A DNA stretch of 64,000 bases. Source: Microbulbifer sp. TB1203. GTDB lineage: Bacteria; Pseudomonadota; Gammaproteobacteria; Pseudomonadales; Cellvibrionaceae. The first letter of the stretch is position 1; the number at the start of each line of letters is the position of its first letter. The position numbers and the translations under genes were made by a program. The notes under the pieces were generated by a model. That model made no database searches and was not told where the DNA came from. It saw only the letters and a program-made list of their open reading frames with translations. The stretch covers positions 806,001 through 870,000 of the forward strand of contig NZ_CP116899.1 of the NCBI RefSeq assembly GCF_030997045.1, given 5' to 3'. Positions 51,917 through 62,134 of the stretch are shown here, piece by piece.

Positions 51917-54493
51917 ATGGGCGAATTAGCCAAAGAAATCTCTCCGATCAATATCGAAGAAGAACTCAAGCAGTCCTATCTAGACTATGCGATGAGCGTG
52001 ATTGTGGGCCGGGCGCTGCCGGATGTGCGCGACGGCCTGAAGCCGGTGCACCGGCGCGTGCTCTTCGCCATGAACGAACTCAAGAACGACTGGAACAAAC
52101 CGTACAAAAAATCCGCACGCGTCGTGGGCGACGTAATCGGTAAATACCATCCCCATGGGGATACCGCGGTGTACGACACCATCGTGCGTATGGCCCAGCC
52201 TTTCTCCCTGCGCTACATGCTGGTGGACGGCCAGGGGAACTTCGGCTCCATCGACGGCGACAGCCCGGCGGCCATGCGTTACACCGAAATCCGCATGGAC
52301 AAGCTGGCCCACGAGCTACTGTCGGACCTGGACAAGGAGACCGTCAACTTTATCGACAACTACGACGGCTCCGAGCGGATGCCGGAAGTGTTGCCGTCGC
52401 GGGTGCCCAACCTGCTGGTGAATGGCTCCTCCGGTATCGCCGTGGGCATGGCCACCAACATACCGCCGCACAATATGAGCGAGGTGGTGCGCGGCTGCCT
52501 GGCGCTGATCGACAACCCGGAGTTGTCCATCGACGAACTGATGGAGTATATCCCCGGGCCTGACTTCCCCACCGGTGCCACCATCAACGGCCGCGCCGGT
52601 ATCCTGATGGCCTACCGCACCGGCCGCGGGCGCATCTATGTGCGCGCCAAGGCGGATGTGATTCGCGATGACAAGACCAATCGCGAGACCATTATCATCA
52701 CCGAGATCCCCTACCAGCTGAACAAGGCGCGCCTGATCGAGCGCATCGCCGAGCTGGTGAAGGAGAAGAAGATCGAGGGTATCTCCGAGCTGCGCGACGA
52801 GTCCGACAAGGACGGCCTGCGAGTGGTGATCGAGCTGAAGCGCGGTGAGCTGGGGGATGTGGTGCTCAACAACCTCTATTCCCAGACCCAACTGGAGAAT
52901 GTGTTCGGTATCAATATGGTGGCGCTGGTGGACGGCCAGCCCAAGGTGCTGAACCTCAAGCAACTGCTGGAGTACTTTGTTCGCCACCGCCAGGAGGTGG
53001 TTACCCGTCGGACCGTCTACCTGCTGCGCAAGGCCCGCGAGCGGGGACATCTTCTTGAAGGCCTGGCCATCGCCATCGCCAATATCGACCCGGTGATCGA
53101 ATTGATCAAGGCCTCGTCAACACCGACAGATGCCCGGGAGGCGCTGCTCGCCAAGGGCTGGCCGGTGGGCGAGGTGCAGCAGTTCCTGGAGCGCGCGGGC
53201 GCCGACGCCTGCCGCCCGGACGACCTGCCCGCGGAGTACGGCCTGCGCGACGGTGGCGCCGGCGGCCAGGAAGGTAAAAAGTATTATCTTTCCCCGGCCC
53301 AGGCCCAGGCGATCCTGGAGTTACGCCTGCACCGCCTGACCGGCATGGAGCACGACAAGCTGCTCGCCGAATACAGCGAGCGCCTGGAGCAGATCGCCGG
53401 CTACCTGCATATTCTCGGCAGTTTCGAGCGCCTGATGCAGGTGATCCGCGAAGAGCTGGAGACTCTGGAGAAAGAGTTCGGCGATGCGCGCCGCACCGAC
53501 ATCGTCGCCTCCCGCCTGGATCTCACCGTGGAGGACCTGATTACCCCGGAGGACAAGGTGGTGACCATCTCCCACGGCGGCTACGCCAAGAGCCAGCCGC
53601 TGGCGGATTACCAGGCCCAGCGCCGCGGCGGCATGGGCAAGTCCGCCACCCAGGTGAAGGACGAGGATTTCGTCGAGCACCTGTTGATTGCCAATTCGCA
53701 CGACACCATTCTGTGTTTCTCCAATAAAGGAAAGGTGTACTGGCTGAAGGTTTACGAAGTGCCCACCGCCGGCCGCGCTTCCCGCGGTCGGCCGATGGTC
53801 AATATGCTTCCGCTGGAGGCGGACGAGCGGATCAGCAGCATGCTGCCGGTGTCTGAATACGACGAGAACCACTTTATCTTCTTCGCCACCGCCAACGGCA
53901 CGGTGAAGAAAACCCCGCTGACTGCCTTCTCCCGTCCGCGCAGCGTGGGCCTGCGCGCGATAGAACTGGAGGAGGGCGATCGCCTGGTGGCCACTGCGAT
54001 CACCGACGGCGAGCGCGATGTGGTGCTGTTTACCAGCGCCGGCAAGGCGGCGCGCTTCTCCGAGAGCAATGTGCGCTCGATGGGCCGCGTGTCCCGCGGT
54101 GTGCGCGGTATCCGCATGGCCGAGGGCAAGCAGGTGATCGCCATGGTGATCCCGGAAGAGGGCGGCGCGGTGATGACCGTGACCGAAAACGGCTACGGCA
54201 AGCGCACTGCCATCGAGGATTTCCCCACCAAGGGCCGCGGCACCCAGGGCGTAATCGCCATGGCGGAGAGCGAGCGCAACGGCGAACTGGTGGGTGCCTG
54301 CCAGGTGCACCCGGGCGAGGAAATCATGTTGATTTCCGATCAGGGTACCCTGGTGCGCACCCGCGTGGACGAGGTATCTGTCCTGAGTCGCAACACCCAG
54401 GGTGTGCGGGTGATCCGCTTGAAGGAAGGGGAGCACCTGGTGGGGCTGGCCCGTATTCAGGAGAGCGAGGAAGCTGAAGGGGAAGAGGAATAA
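51917..54493 (+). CDS. gyrA: DNA gyrase subunit A
   Basis: An 858-residue breakage-reunion subunit of DNA gyrase. The catalytic tyrosine is Y122 ([10 protein letters not shown]). The quinolone-contact positions are T83 and D87 ([10 protein letters not shown]); Thr at 83 is the normal wild type in some groups, such as Pseudomonas, where E. coli has Ser. The C-terminal domain starts near 525 and carries a GyrA box QRRGGMG at about 569-575, where the usual K/R at position six is Met. It ends in an acidic tail (EEAEGEEE). It is followed by a terminator at 54512 and flanked by inverted repeat copies. Confidence 0.97.
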   Translation: MGELAKEISPINIEEELKQSYLDYAMSVIVGRALPDVRDGLKPVHRRVLFAMNELKNDWNKPYKKSARVVGDVIGKYHPHGDTAVYDTIVRMAQPFSLRYMLVDGQGNFGSIDGDSPAAMRYTEIRMDKLAHELLSDLDKETVNFIDNYDGSERMPEVLPSRVPNLLVNGSSGIAVGMATNIPPHNMSEVVRGCLALIDNPELSIDELMEYIPGPDFPTGATINGRAGILMAYRTGRGRIYVRAKADVIRDDKTNRETIIITEIPYQLNKARLIERIAELVKEKKIEGISELRDESDKDGLRVVIELKRGELGDVVLNNLYSQTQLENVFGINMVALVDGQPKVLNLKQLLEYFVRHRQEVVTRRTVYLLRKARERGHLLEGLAIAIANIDPVIELIKASSTPTDAREALLAKGWPVGEVQQFLERAGADACRPDDLPAEYGLRDGGAGGQEGKKYYLSPAQAQAILELRLHRLTGMEHDKLLAEYSERLEQIAGYLHILGSFERLMQVIREELETLEKEFGDARRTDIVASRLDLTVEDLITPEDKVVTISHGGYAKSQPLADYQAQRRGGMGKSATQVKDEDFVEHLLIANSHDTILCFSNKGKVYWLKVYEVPTAGRASRGRPMVNMLPLEADERISSMLPVSEYDENHFIFFATANGTVKKTPLTAFSRPRSVGLRAIELEEGDRLVATAITDGERDVVLFTSAGKAARFSESNVRSMGRVSRGVRGIRMAEGKQVIAMVIPEEGGAVMTVTENGYGKRTAIEDFPTKGRGTQGVIAMAESERNGELVGACQVHPGEEIMLISDQGTLVRTRVDEVSVLSRNTQGVRVIRLKEGEHLVGLARIQESEEAEGEEE

Positions 54494-54511
54494 TTCCTTT
54501 CCAATACTTGC

Positions 54512-54542
54512 AAAAAGGCTGCGTTGCAACGCGGCCTTTTTT
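54512..54542 (+). terminator. Rho-independent terminator of gyrA
   Basis: Stem of GGC, a T-G wobble pair and GCGTT closing on AACGC and GCC, flanked by A5 upstream and T6 downstream. It begins 19 bp after the gyrA stop. Confidence 0.88.
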
Positions 54543-54570
54543 GGGCGGTCCCTGGCGGTTTGTAAATTTC

Positions 54571-54603
54571 TGTAGGATGGGCAAAGCGTAGCGTGCCCAT
54601 CAT
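54571..54603. repeat. Short palindromic repeat of the GTAGGATGGGCAAAGCG type
   Basis: GATGGGCAAAGCGTAGCGTGCCCATC forms GATGGGCA / TGCCCATC arms around AAGCGTAGCG. It lies in the 381-bp gap between gyrA and serC, next to the long hairpin repeat copy. Confidence 0.65.
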
Positions 54604-54637
54604 CTGGCGCTGAGTACCAGCAAGTGGGCTTATTGGC

Positions 54638-54832
54638 GGCCCTGCTACCGGTGGCTGTTTGCCGGACACGGGCTGGGCGCCCCCCTTAAATATGTCCCTG
54701 TACGCTCTCCGCGGCCATCCATGGCCGCAGACAAAACGGCAGGACTGCCGTTTTGGACGCCCAGGGCGCCCGAAGGGCGAGGGCCAAGGATGACCCGAGT
54801 CAATGTCCCGCAAGCCACCGGCAACAGGGTCT
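54638..54832 (+). repeat. Long copy of hairpin repeat family, right of gyrA
   Basis: About 195 bp, in the opposite orientation to the copy at 51597-51807 and alignable along nearly its whole length, so the two are inverted repeats around gyrA. It contains the perfect palindrome AAAACGGCAGGACTGCCGTT. Together with the terminator and short palindrome it fills the gyrA-serC gap. Confidence 0.85.
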
Positions 54833-54874
54833 TCGCATCACGATTGTTGTTTTATTCGCAGGTGTAAATTTGCA

Positions 54875-55954
54875 ATGAGAAAATACAATTTCTGCTCCGG
54901 CCCCGCCGCACTGCCCGAACCGGTACTGCGTAAGGCCCAGGAGGAATTACTGGACTGGGACGGGTACGGCTGCTCGGTGATGGAGGTGAGCCACCGCTCG
55001 CCGGAATTTGAAGCCGTGGCCGCGCGTGCGGAACAGGACCTGCGCCACCTGCTCGCCATCCCGGACAATTACAAGGTGCTGTTTCTGCAGGGTGGTGCCA
55101 CTGCGCAGTTCAGCGCCGTGCCCTGGAACCTGCTGGGTGCCGGGCAAAAGAAAATCGATTTTATCCACTCGGGGCAGTGGGCGAAGAAGGCGATGGAGGA
55201 AGCCGGGCGCTACGGCGAAGTCAATATCGTCGCCTCCAGCGAGGATCGCAATTTCAGCTATGCGCCGGCGGCGGACAGCTGGCAGCAGAGCGAGGACGCG
55301 GCCTATTTCCATTATGTCCCCAACGAAACCATCGGCGGGGTGGAGTTCGGTTATGTGCCGGAAGTGAGTTGCCCGCTGGTTGCGGACATGTCCTCCAGTA
55401 TTCTGTCCCAGCCGATTCCGGTGGAGAATTTCGGAGTGATTTTCGCCGGTGCGCAAAAAAATATCGGCCCTTCCGGCATTGCAGTGGCCATAGTGCGCGA
55501 CGATCTGCTGGACCGGGCACTGCCGGATATCCCCCGCAGCCTCAGCTGGAAAGTCGCCGCGGATGCACATTCCATGGATAATACGCCGCCGACTTTTGCC
55601 TGGTATCTCTCCGGCCTGGTGTTCCAGTGGCTGAAAGAGCAGGGGGGCGTGTCGGCCATGGCGGAACTGAGTTGGCGCAAGTCCGCGCTGCTGTACGACT
55701 TTATCGACCGCAGCGATTTCTATTCCAGTCCGGTGGCCGAGGGCAGCCGCTCGCGTATGAATATACCCTTTGTGCTGGCCGACGAGCGGCTGGACAAGCA
55801 GTTTTTACAGGAGTCGGAGGCCGCCGGACTGCTGAACCTGAAAGGCCATCGCTCCGTGGGTGGTATGCGCGCTTCGCTCTACAATGCGGTGCCGATGGAG
55901 GCGGTTGAGGCGCTGGTGAATTTTATGGCCGATTTTGAGAAACGCGTGGGCTGA
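54875..55954 (+). CDS. serC: Phosphoserine aminotransferase
   Basis: A 359-residue class V aminotransferase that makes 3-phosphoserine, and 4-phosphohydroxythreonine for pyridoxal synthesis. It starts MRKYNFCSGPAALPEPVL, the family N-terminus. The cofactor Lys is in GVIFAGAQKNIGPSG (about 195-200), with DMSSSILSQPI before it. The C-terminal GHRSVGGMRASLYNAVPMEAV contains the substrate-binding arginine. The ATG at 54875 was chosen over an upstream in-frame start inside repeat DNA. It is the first gene of serC-pheA-tyrA/aroA-cmk-rpsA. Confidence 0.96.
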   Translation: MRKYNFCSGPAALPEPVLRKAQEELLDWDGYGCSVMEVSHRSPEFEAVAARAEQDLRHLLAIPDNYKVLFLQGGATAQFSAVPWNLLGAGQKKIDFIHSGQWAKKAMEEAGRYGEVNIVASSEDRNFSYAPAADSWQQSEDAAYFHYVPNETIGGVEFGYVPEVSCPLVADMSSSILSQPIPVENFGVIFAGAQKNIGPSGIAVAIVRDDLLDRALPDIPRSLSWKVAADAHSMDNTPPTFAWYLSGLVFQWLKEQGGVSAMAELSWRKSALLYDFIDRSDFYSSPVAEGSRSRMNIPFVLADERLDKQFLQESEAAGLLNLKGHRSVGGMRASLYNAVPMEAVEALVNFMADFEKRVG

Positions 55955-56032
55955 TGCCATTGGGTTGAGCGGCAGCCTCGCTGTAAAGGTCCTGACAGCA
56001 GGACCGCCCATTTATCTATTGGAACAGGTTGG

Positions 56033-57136
56033 ATGTCTGAACAATCGAACAATATCGATCCACGCCTGCTGGAATTGCGCGACCGAATCGACGAGATCGA
56101 CGGGGATATCGCCCGTCTGATTTCCGAGCGGGCGGAGTGCGCACTGAAGGTGGCGGAAGTGAAAAAGGCCACCGGCGGCGATGCTCTCTACTACCGCCCC
56201 GAACGCGAGGCGCAGGTGCTGCGCAAGGCCATGGAGCGCAACCAGGGGCCGCTGACCGACGAGGAGATGGCGCGGCTGTTCCGCGAGATCATGTCCGCGT
56301 GCCTGGCTCTGGAGGAGCCGGTCAAGGTGGCCTATCTGGGGCCGGAGGGTACCTTTACCCAGCAGGCGGCGCTCAAGCATTTCGGCAACTCCGCCCAGTG
56401 CCGGCCGCTGGCGGCCATCGACGAAGTGTTCCGCGAGGTGGAAGCCGGCGCGGTGAATTACGGCGTGGTGCCGGTGGAAAATTCCACCGAGGGGGTGATC
56501 AATCACACCCTGGACAATTTCATGACCTCGAACCTGGTGATCTGCGGCGAGGTGGAGCTGCGTATTCACCAGCACCTGATGATTTCCGATATCACCCGCG
56601 CGGACGCGATCACCCGAATCTATTCCCACGCCCAGAGCCTGGCCCAGTGCCGCAAGTGGCTGGACTCCCACTACCCCAATGTGGAGCGGGTGGCGGTGGC
56701 CAGTAATGCGGAGGCCGCCAAGCGGGTGAAGGGCGAGTGGAACGCGGCGGCCATCGCCGGCGACATGGCGGCGGAACTCTACGGCCTGAAAGTACTGGCG
56801 GAGAAAATCGAGGATCGCCCGGACAACTCCACCCGCTTCCTGATTATCGGCTCCCAGGCGGTGCCGGCCAGCGGCGACGACAAGACTTCGCTGATGGTGT
56901 CCATGCGCAACGAGCCGGGCGCGCTGCACGATCTGCTGGAGCCCTTCCAGCGCCACAAGATCGACCTCACCCGGGTGGAAACGCGGCCGTCGCAATCCGG
57001 TAACTGGACCTATGTATTCTTTATCGACTTTGTCGGCCACCGGGATTCGGAAAATGTCGCCGCAGCCCTTAAAGAGGTGGGAGCCGGCGCTTCGGATATG
57101 AAGATATTGGGTTCCTATCCGCGCGGGGTATTGTAA
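56033..57136 (+). CDS. pheA: Bifunctional chorismate mutase / prephenate dehydratase
   Basis: A 367-residue P-protein for phenylalanine synthesis. Residues 1-90 are an AroQ chorismate mutase (LRDRIDEIDGDIARLISER, then YYRPEREAQVL). The dehydratase domain starts at VAYLGPEGTFTQQAA (about 98) and ends with the catalytic Thr in NSTRFLIIG. The ACT domain begins near 285, with GALHDLL and VETRPS as regulatory-site motifs (usually GALV and ESRP), so feedback inhibition by phenylalanine is likely. It runs directly into tyrA-aroA with no spacer; hisC2, which lies between them in P. aeruginosa, is absent. Confidence 0.95.
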   Translation: MSEQSNNIDPRLLELRDRIDEIDGDIARLISERAECALKVAEVKKATGGDALYYRPEREAQVLRKAMERNQGPLTDEEMARLFREIMSACLALEEPVKVAYLGPEGTFTQQAALKHFGNSAQCRPLAAIDEVFREVEAGAVNYGVVPVENSTEGVINHTLDNFMTSNLVICGEVELRIHQHLMISDITRADAITRIYSHAQSLAQCRKWLDSHYPNVERVAVASNAEAAKRVKGEWNAAAIAGDMAAELYGLKVLAEKIEDRPDNSTRFLIIGSQAVPASGDDKTSLMVSMRNEPGALHDLLEPFQRHKIDLTRVETRPSQSGNWTYVFFIDFVGHRDSENVAAALKEVGAGASDMKILGSYPRGVL

Positions 57137-59368
57137 GTGCCCGACAGAGCGATTGGCCGGCTGGTGGTCGTGGGCGTCGGCCTGATCGGCGGCAGCCTCG
57201 CGCTGGCGTTGAAAGCCGCCGGTGCCTGCCGCGAGGTGATCGGCGTGGCGCGTCACCGGCGCACCTGTGAGCAGGCGCTGGAGTTGGGAATTGTCGATCG
57301 CGCCGTTACCGAGCTGACCGAGGTGCTGCCGGAATTGGGGCCCGGCGACCTGGTGTTTGTCGCCGTGCCTACCCTGGCGGTGGAGGAGGTGTTCGGGATT
57401 CTGCGCGAACACCTGCCCGCTGGCGTCACGGTAACCGACGGGGCCAGCGTCAAGGGCAGTGTGGTTGCGGCGGCTAAAAGGGTCTGGGGCGAGGTGCCGG
57501 ACTTCCTGGTGCCCGGACATCCCATCGCCGGGTCCGAGCAGAGTGGCGTCGCCGCCGCGCGGGACGATTTGTATATCGCCCACCGCATTATCCTCACGCC
57601 GCTGGAGAACACCGGGCCGGAGCATTTGCGGCGCGTCCGGCAACTGTGGCGGGCGGTGAATGCTGAAGTGCTGGATATGCCCGTGGAAGAGCACGACGAG
57701 GTGCTCGCCGCCACCAGCCATCTGCCCCATGTAATCGCCTTCGGCCTGGTGGACACCCTGGCCCACGACGCCGAGAACGAGAACATTTTCCGCTACGCTG
57801 CGGGGGGCTTTCGCGATTTCACGCGCATCGCTTCCAGCGATCCGGTGATGTGGCGGGATATCATGCTGGCGAACCGGGATGCCATTCTCAAGGCAGTGGA
57901 TCTCTACAGCGCCAATCTGTCCTCCCTGCGGGCCGCTATCGCCGCCGGTGACAGCGACCAGCTGATGGGCGTGTTTACCCGCGCCAAGGCGGCGCGGGAT
58001 CATTTCAGTAAAATGTTGGCCAAAAAAGCGTACACAGAATCTATGAAAACACAGGAAGTTACTTTTATCGCGCAGCCGGGCGGTGCCGTCGAAGGCAGCC
58101 TGCGGGTTCCCGGTGACAAGTCCATGTCCCACCGCTCCATTATGCTGGGCTCCCTCGCCGAGGGTGTGACCGAGGTGGAGGGATTCCTCGAAGGGGAGGA
58201 CGCCCTGGCCACCCTGCAGGCGTTTCGCGACATGGGTGTGGTGATCGAGGGACCGGCGAACGGCCGCGTGGTGATTCACGGCGTGGGCCTTCACGGCCTG
58301 CAGACGCCGCCGGGTCCCCTGTACCTGGGTAATTCAGGGACCTCCATGCGCCTCCTTGCCGGTCTGCTCGCCGGGCAGTCCTTCGACGTGACCCTCACTG
58401 GCGATGAATCCCTGTCCAAGCGCCCCATGAACCGCGTGGCCGACCCGCTGAGGGAGATGGGCGCGGAGATCGAAACGGGGCCGGACGGCCGCCCGCCACT
58501 GCAGATCAAAGGTTCGCGCAAGCTACACGGCATTGACTACCAGTTGCCGATGGCCAGTGCGCAGGTGAAATCCTGTGTGCTGCTCGCGGGCCTTTACGCC
58601 GAGGGGGAGACCTCCACCACCGAGCCGGCGCCGACCCGCGATCACACCGAGCGTATGCTCACCGGTTTCGGCTATTCAGTTCAGAGGGATGGCGCCCGCG
58701 CCAGCCTGAGCGGCGGCGGCAGGCTGGCCGCAGGCAAAATTGACGTGCCGGCGGATATCTCCTCCGCGGCCTTCTTTATGGTGGCGGCCAGCATCGCTCC
58801 CGGTTCAGATGTGTTGCTGGAGCATGTGGGTATCAACCCTACCCGCGACGGCGTGATCAATATCCTGCGTGCCATGGGTGCGGACATCACATTGCAGAAC
58901 GAACGCGAAGTGGGCGGTGAGCCAGTGGCGGATATCCGTGTGCGCTACGCGCCGCTGAAGGGCATCCGTATCCCCGAGGACCAGGTGCCGCTGGCGATCG
59001 ACGAATTCCCGGCCATCTTTGTTGCTGCCGCCTGCGCCGAGGGCGAGACGGTACTGACCGGTGCGGAAGAGCTGCGGGTCAAGGAGAGCGACCGTATCCA
59101 GGCCATGGCGGACGGCCTGCACATCCTCGGTGTCAACGCTGAGCCGACGCCGGACGGTATCGTCATCCAGGGAGCGGGGGAGGTCGCCGCCTTCGGTGGC
59201 GGCACCGTGGACAGCCTCGGCGACCACCGCATCGCCATGGCCTTTGCCGTGGCGTCCCTGCGCGCCCGCGATACCATACGCATACTGCACTGCGCCAATG
59301 TGGCCACCTCCTTCCCGGATTTTGCCGGGTTGGCGACCCGTGCAGGACTGCGTTTGCAGCTCGGTTAG
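57137..59368 (+). CDS. tyrA-aroA: Fused prephenate dehydrogenase / EPSP synthase
   Basis: A 743-residue fusion, about the size of the Pseudomonas protein. Residues 1-300 are TyrA: GVGLIGGSLALALK NAD loop, HPIAGSEQSGV, and TSHLPHVIAFGLV. A linker near 305-312 leads to AroA, with PGDKSMSHRSIML (shikimate-3-P Lys and Ser), LGNSGTSMRLLAG, DEFPAIFVAAACAEG, VKESDRIQAMADG and GDHRIAMAFAV. It makes the tyrosine precursor (TyrA half) and 5-enolpyruvylshikimate-3-phosphate (AroA half). The GTG start follows the pheA stop immediately. The PGDKSMSHR pattern suggests class II-like EPSP synthase (inference). Confidence 0.95.
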   Translation: MPDRAIGRLVVVGVGLIGGSLALALKAAGACREVIGVARHRRTCEQALELGIVDRAVTELTEVLPELGPGDLVFVAVPTLAVEEVFGILREHLPAGVTVTDGASVKGSVVAAAKRVWGEVPDFLVPGHPIAGSEQSGVAAARDDLYIAHRIILTPLENTGPEHLRRVRQLWRAVNAEVLDMPVEEHDEVLAATSHLPHVIAFGLVDTLAHDAENENIFRYAAGGFRDFTRIASSDPVMWRDIMLANRDAILKAVDLYSANLSSLRAAIAAGDSDQLMGVFTRAKAARDHFSKMLAKKAYTESMKTQEVTFIAQPGGAVEGSLRVPGDKSMSHRSIMLGSLAEGVTEVEGFLEGEDALATLQAFRDMGVVIEGPANGRVVIHGVGLHGLQTPPGPLYLGNSGTSMRLLAGLLAGQSFDVTLTGDESLSKRPMNRVADPLREMGAEIETGPDGRPPLQIKGSRKLHGIDYQLPMASAQVKSCVLLAGLYAEGETSTTEPAPTRDHTERMLTGFGYSVQRDGARASLSGGGRLAAGKIDVPADISSAAFFMVAASIAPGSDVLLEHVGINPTRDGVINILRAMGADITLQNEREVGGEPVADIRVRYAPLKGIRIPEDQVPLAIDEFPAIFVAAACAEGETVLTGAEELRVKESDRIQAMADGLHILGVNAEPTPDGIVIQGAGEVAAFGGGTVDSLGDHRIAMAFAVASLRARDTIRILHCANVATSFPDFAGLATRAGLRLQLG

Positions 59369-59441
59369 CCGGGAGCGCCGAGCCCCAGCTCGGCTTGCGG
59401 GCCCTAGGCCCGCCAGACAAGACAGGCAGCACAAGTAATCT

Positions 59442-60125
59442 ATGATCGACACCAGAACACAGCCCCCGGTAATCACCATCGACGGCCCCAGCGGCTCCGG
59501 CAAAGGCACCATCGCCAAGCTGTTGGCAGAGAAGCTGGGTTATGCCCTGTTGGATTCCGGCGCTCTCTACCGCCTCACTGCGCTGGCGGCGCTGGAACGC
59601 GAAGCGGACCTGACCGACGACGCCACCCTCACCGAGATTGCCGGCGGGCTGGATATCCGCTTCGAATTGCACGATAGCAAAACCGCAGCACTGCTGGAGG
59701 GGCGGGATGTGACCGACGATATCCGCCAGGAGCGGGTCAGTATGGCCGCCTCCAAAGTTGCGGCCATGCCGGGAGTGCGCGCCGCGCTGCTGCAGCGCCA
59801 GCGGGACTTCCGTCAGCCCCCCGGGCTGGTGGCGGACGGGCGGGATATGGGCACCACGGTATTCCCCGACGCCCCGGTCAAGATATTCCTCACTGCCAGC
59901 GCCGAGGAACGCGCGCGGCGGCGCTTCGCACAGTTGCGGGAGAAGGGGGTTTCTGTTAGCCTCCGCGACCTGCTGGAGGACATCCGCGCCCGCGATGCGC
60001 GCGATACAAACCGCGCCGCCTCTCCCCTAGCTCCCGCGGAAGACGCGGTGGAGCTGGACAGCACGGGCATCGATATCGACGGTGTCCTGCAGCGAGTGTT
60101 ACAGCTGGTGCGCGAACGCACATAG
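59442..60125 (+). CDS. cmk: Cytidylate kinase
   Basis: A 227-residue kinase that phosphorylates CMP and dCMP. The P-loop is [16 protein letters not shown] (about 12-27), with [36 protein letters not shown] and RARRRFAQL. The DR(D)-type lid lies near [21 protein letters not shown]. It lies between tyrA-aroA and rpsA, as in most gammaproteobacteria. Confidence 0.96.
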   Translation: MIDTRTQPPVITIDGPSGSGKGTIAKLLAEKLGYALLDSGALYRLTALAALEREADLTDDATLTEIAGGLDIRFELHDSKTAALLEGRDVTDDIRQERVSMAASKVAAMPGVRAALLQRQRDFRQPPGLVADGRDMGTTVFPDAPVKIFLTASAEERARRRFAQLREKGVSVSLRDLLEDIRARDARDTNRAASPLAPAEDAVELDSTGIDIDGVLQRVLQLVRERT

Positions 60126-60250
60126 GCCACAACAGACAGAATTTTCAACGACAGCGGCCGGGGTCAGCCAGAATCGCCCGGCCGTTGTTGTAATCCGACC
60201 CGCGTGCTGGCAGCGCGGTGGGGTTCGGACTGGCGGTTGACTAAACTAAA

Positions 60251-60273
60251 AACCTGAGCCAGCGGCTCAGGTT
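60251..60273 (+). promoter_or_regulatory. Perfect hairpin in the rpsA leader
   Basis: A 10-bp perfect stem (AACCTGAGCC / GGCTCAGGTT) with an AGC loop, 40 bp before the rpsA ATG. There is no long T-run on the plus strand, so it is unlikely to be a simple terminator of cmk. The rpsA start lacks a clear Shine-Dalgarno, as in E. coli rpsA, where leader hairpins mediate S1 autocontrol. Confidence 0.55.
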
Positions 60274-60313
60274 TGAGTCATCACCGGTCGGGCCCGCATA
60301 TATAGGTAATGTA

Positions 60314-61993
60314 ATGAGCGAGAGCTTTGCTGAACTTTTCGAAGAGAGCCTGAAGAGCGTAGAGATGTCCCCCGGTTCCATCGTGACCGGTGTGGTGATC
60401 GACGTGGACAAGGACTGGGTGACAGTACACGCCGGCCTGAAGTCCGAAGGCGTTATTCCCTCCGCCCAGTTCATGAACGACAGGGGCGAGATCGACCTGC
60501 AAGTGGGCGACGAAGTCCAGGTGGCCCTGGAAGCAGTGGAAGACGGTTTCGGTGAAACCCGTCTGTCCCGCGAGAAGGCCAAGCGCGCCGAATCCTGGAA
60601 GATCCTCGACGCAGCTCACGCTGCCGACGAAGTGGTCAAGGGTGTCATCAGCGGCAAGGTCAAGGGCGGCTTCACTGTCGACGTGGCCAATATCCGCGCA
60701 TTCCTGCCCGGCTCTCTGGTAGATGTGCGTCCGGTTCGCGACACCGCGCACCTGGAAGGCAAAGAGCTCGAGTTCAAGGTCATCAAACTGGATGCCAAGC
60801 GCAACAACGTGGTGGTGTCCCGCCGTGCGGTTATGGAAGCGGCGAACAGCGAAGAGCGCGAAGCGCTGCTGGCCAGCCTGCAGGAAGGCATGACCGTCAA
60901 GGGTATCGTGAAGAACCTGACCGACTACGGCGCCTTTGTGGACCTGGGCGGTATCGACGGCCTGCTGCACATCACCGACATGGCCTGGAAGCGCATCAAG
61001 CATCCGAGCGAGATCGTGAATGTCGGCGACGAGATCGACGTGAAAGTCCTCAAGTTCGACCGCGAGCGCCAGCGCGTATCCCTGGGCCTGAAGCAACTGG
61101 GCGAAGACCCCTGGGTCTCCATCAAGCAGCGCTACCCGGAAAACAGCCGCGTGAAGGCTGTGGTAACCAACCTCACCGACTACGGCTGCTTCGCCGAGCT
61201 GGAAGAGGGTGTCGAAGGCCTGGTGCACGTCTCCGAAATGGACTGGACCAACAAGAACATCCATCCGTCCAAAGTTGTCAACGTTGGCGACGAGGTCGAG
61301 GTGATGATTCTGGATATCGACGAAGAGCGCCGCCGTATCTCCCTGGGTATCAAGCAGTGCCAGGAAAATCCCTGGGATGCCTTCGCACGCAAGCACGCCA
61401 AGGGCGACAAGATCTCCGGCAAGATCAAGTCCATCACCGATTTCGGTATCTTTATCGGCCTGGACGGCAGCATCGACGGTCTGGTTCACCTGTCCGACAT
61501 TTCCTGGAACGAAGCTGGCGAAGAAGCCGTACGCAAGTTCAAGAAAGGCGATGAAATCGAGACTGTTATCCTGGGCATCGACTCCGACCGTGAGCGTATC
61601 TCCCTGGGCGTCAAGCAGCTGGAATCCGATCCCTTCTCCGACTACGTGACAACCAACGATCGCGGCAGCATCGTGACCGGCACCGTGAAGGAAGTGGACG
61701 CCAAGCAGGCGGTCATCACCCTGGCGGACGAGGTGGAAGGTATTCTGCGCGCCTCTGAAATCAGCCGCGACAAGGTGGAAGACGCCCGCAACGCGCTGAA
61801 GGAAGGCGAGGAAGTGGAAGCCAAGATCACCAGCGTGGATCGCAAGAACCGCGTGATCAGCCTGTCCATCAAGGCCAAGGACCAGGATGACGAGAAGCAG
61901 GCGGTCAAGGATCACACCAAGAAGCAGGCCGAGCAGATGCAGCCGGCTACCATCGGCGACCTGATCAAGGCGCAGATGAACAACAAAGAGTAA
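60314..61993 (+). CDS. rpsA: Ribosomal protein S1
   Basis: A 559-residue S1 protein with six S1 repeats (E. coli has 557), the first around [23 protein letters not shown] and later copies with the [24 protein letters not shown] pattern. The C-terminal repeat ends before the basic-acidic tail [14 protein letters not shown]. It binds mRNA on the 30S subunit. It follows cmk by 188 bp and has its own leader hairpin. A terminator follows at 62040. Confidence 0.98.
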   Translation: MSESFAELFEESLKSVEMSPGSIVTGVVIDVDKDWVTVHAGLKSEGVIPSAQFMNDRGEIDLQVGDEVQVALEAVEDGFGETRLSREKAKRAESWKILDAAHAADEVVKGVISGKVKGGFTVDVANIRAFLPGSLVDVRPVRDTAHLEGKELEFKVIKLDAKRNNVVVSRRAVMEAANSEEREALLASLQEGMTVKGIVKNLTDYGAFVDLGGIDGLLHITDMAWKRIKHPSEIVNVGDEIDVKVLKFDRERQRVSLGLKQLGEDPWVSIKQRYPENSRVKAVVTNLTDYGCFAELEEGVEGLVHVSEMDWTNKNIHPSKVVNVGDEVEVMILDIDEERRRISLGIKQCQENPWDAFARKHAKGDKISGKIKSITDFGIFIGLDGSIDGLVHLSDISWNEAGEEAVRKFKKGDEIETVILGIDSDRERISLGVKQLESDPFSDYVTTNDRGSIVTGTVKEVDAKQAVITLADEVEGILRASEISRDKVEDARNALKEGEEVEAKITSVDRKNRVISLSIKAKDQDDEKQAVKDHTKKQAEQMQPATIGDLIKAQMNNKE

Positions 61994-62039
61994 ACATTCT
62001 TTGTTATCAAGGCCCTGGGTTGATTGTCCGGGGCAACCC

Positions 62040-62073
62040 GAAAGCCGGACCGGGGTTGCCCAGTCCGGCTTTC
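62040..62073 (+). terminator. Probable terminator after rpsA
   Basis: A perfect 11-bp stem (GAAAGCCGGAC / GTCCGGCTTTC), overlapping an alternative GGGCAACCC / GGGTTGCCC pairing. The downstream run is only TTTCTATT, so termination may be partial and allow read-through to ihfB. Confidence 0.65.
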
Positions 62074-62134
62074 TATTAGATGATTGCCGCTCTACTCTAG
62101 AATAATCAATGACTTACATAAGGCGACAGGGCGC

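Noticed and set aside
60251..60273. Simple terminator of cmk
   Set aside because: The stem is strong but followed by GTTTGAGTC, with no T-run on the plus strand.
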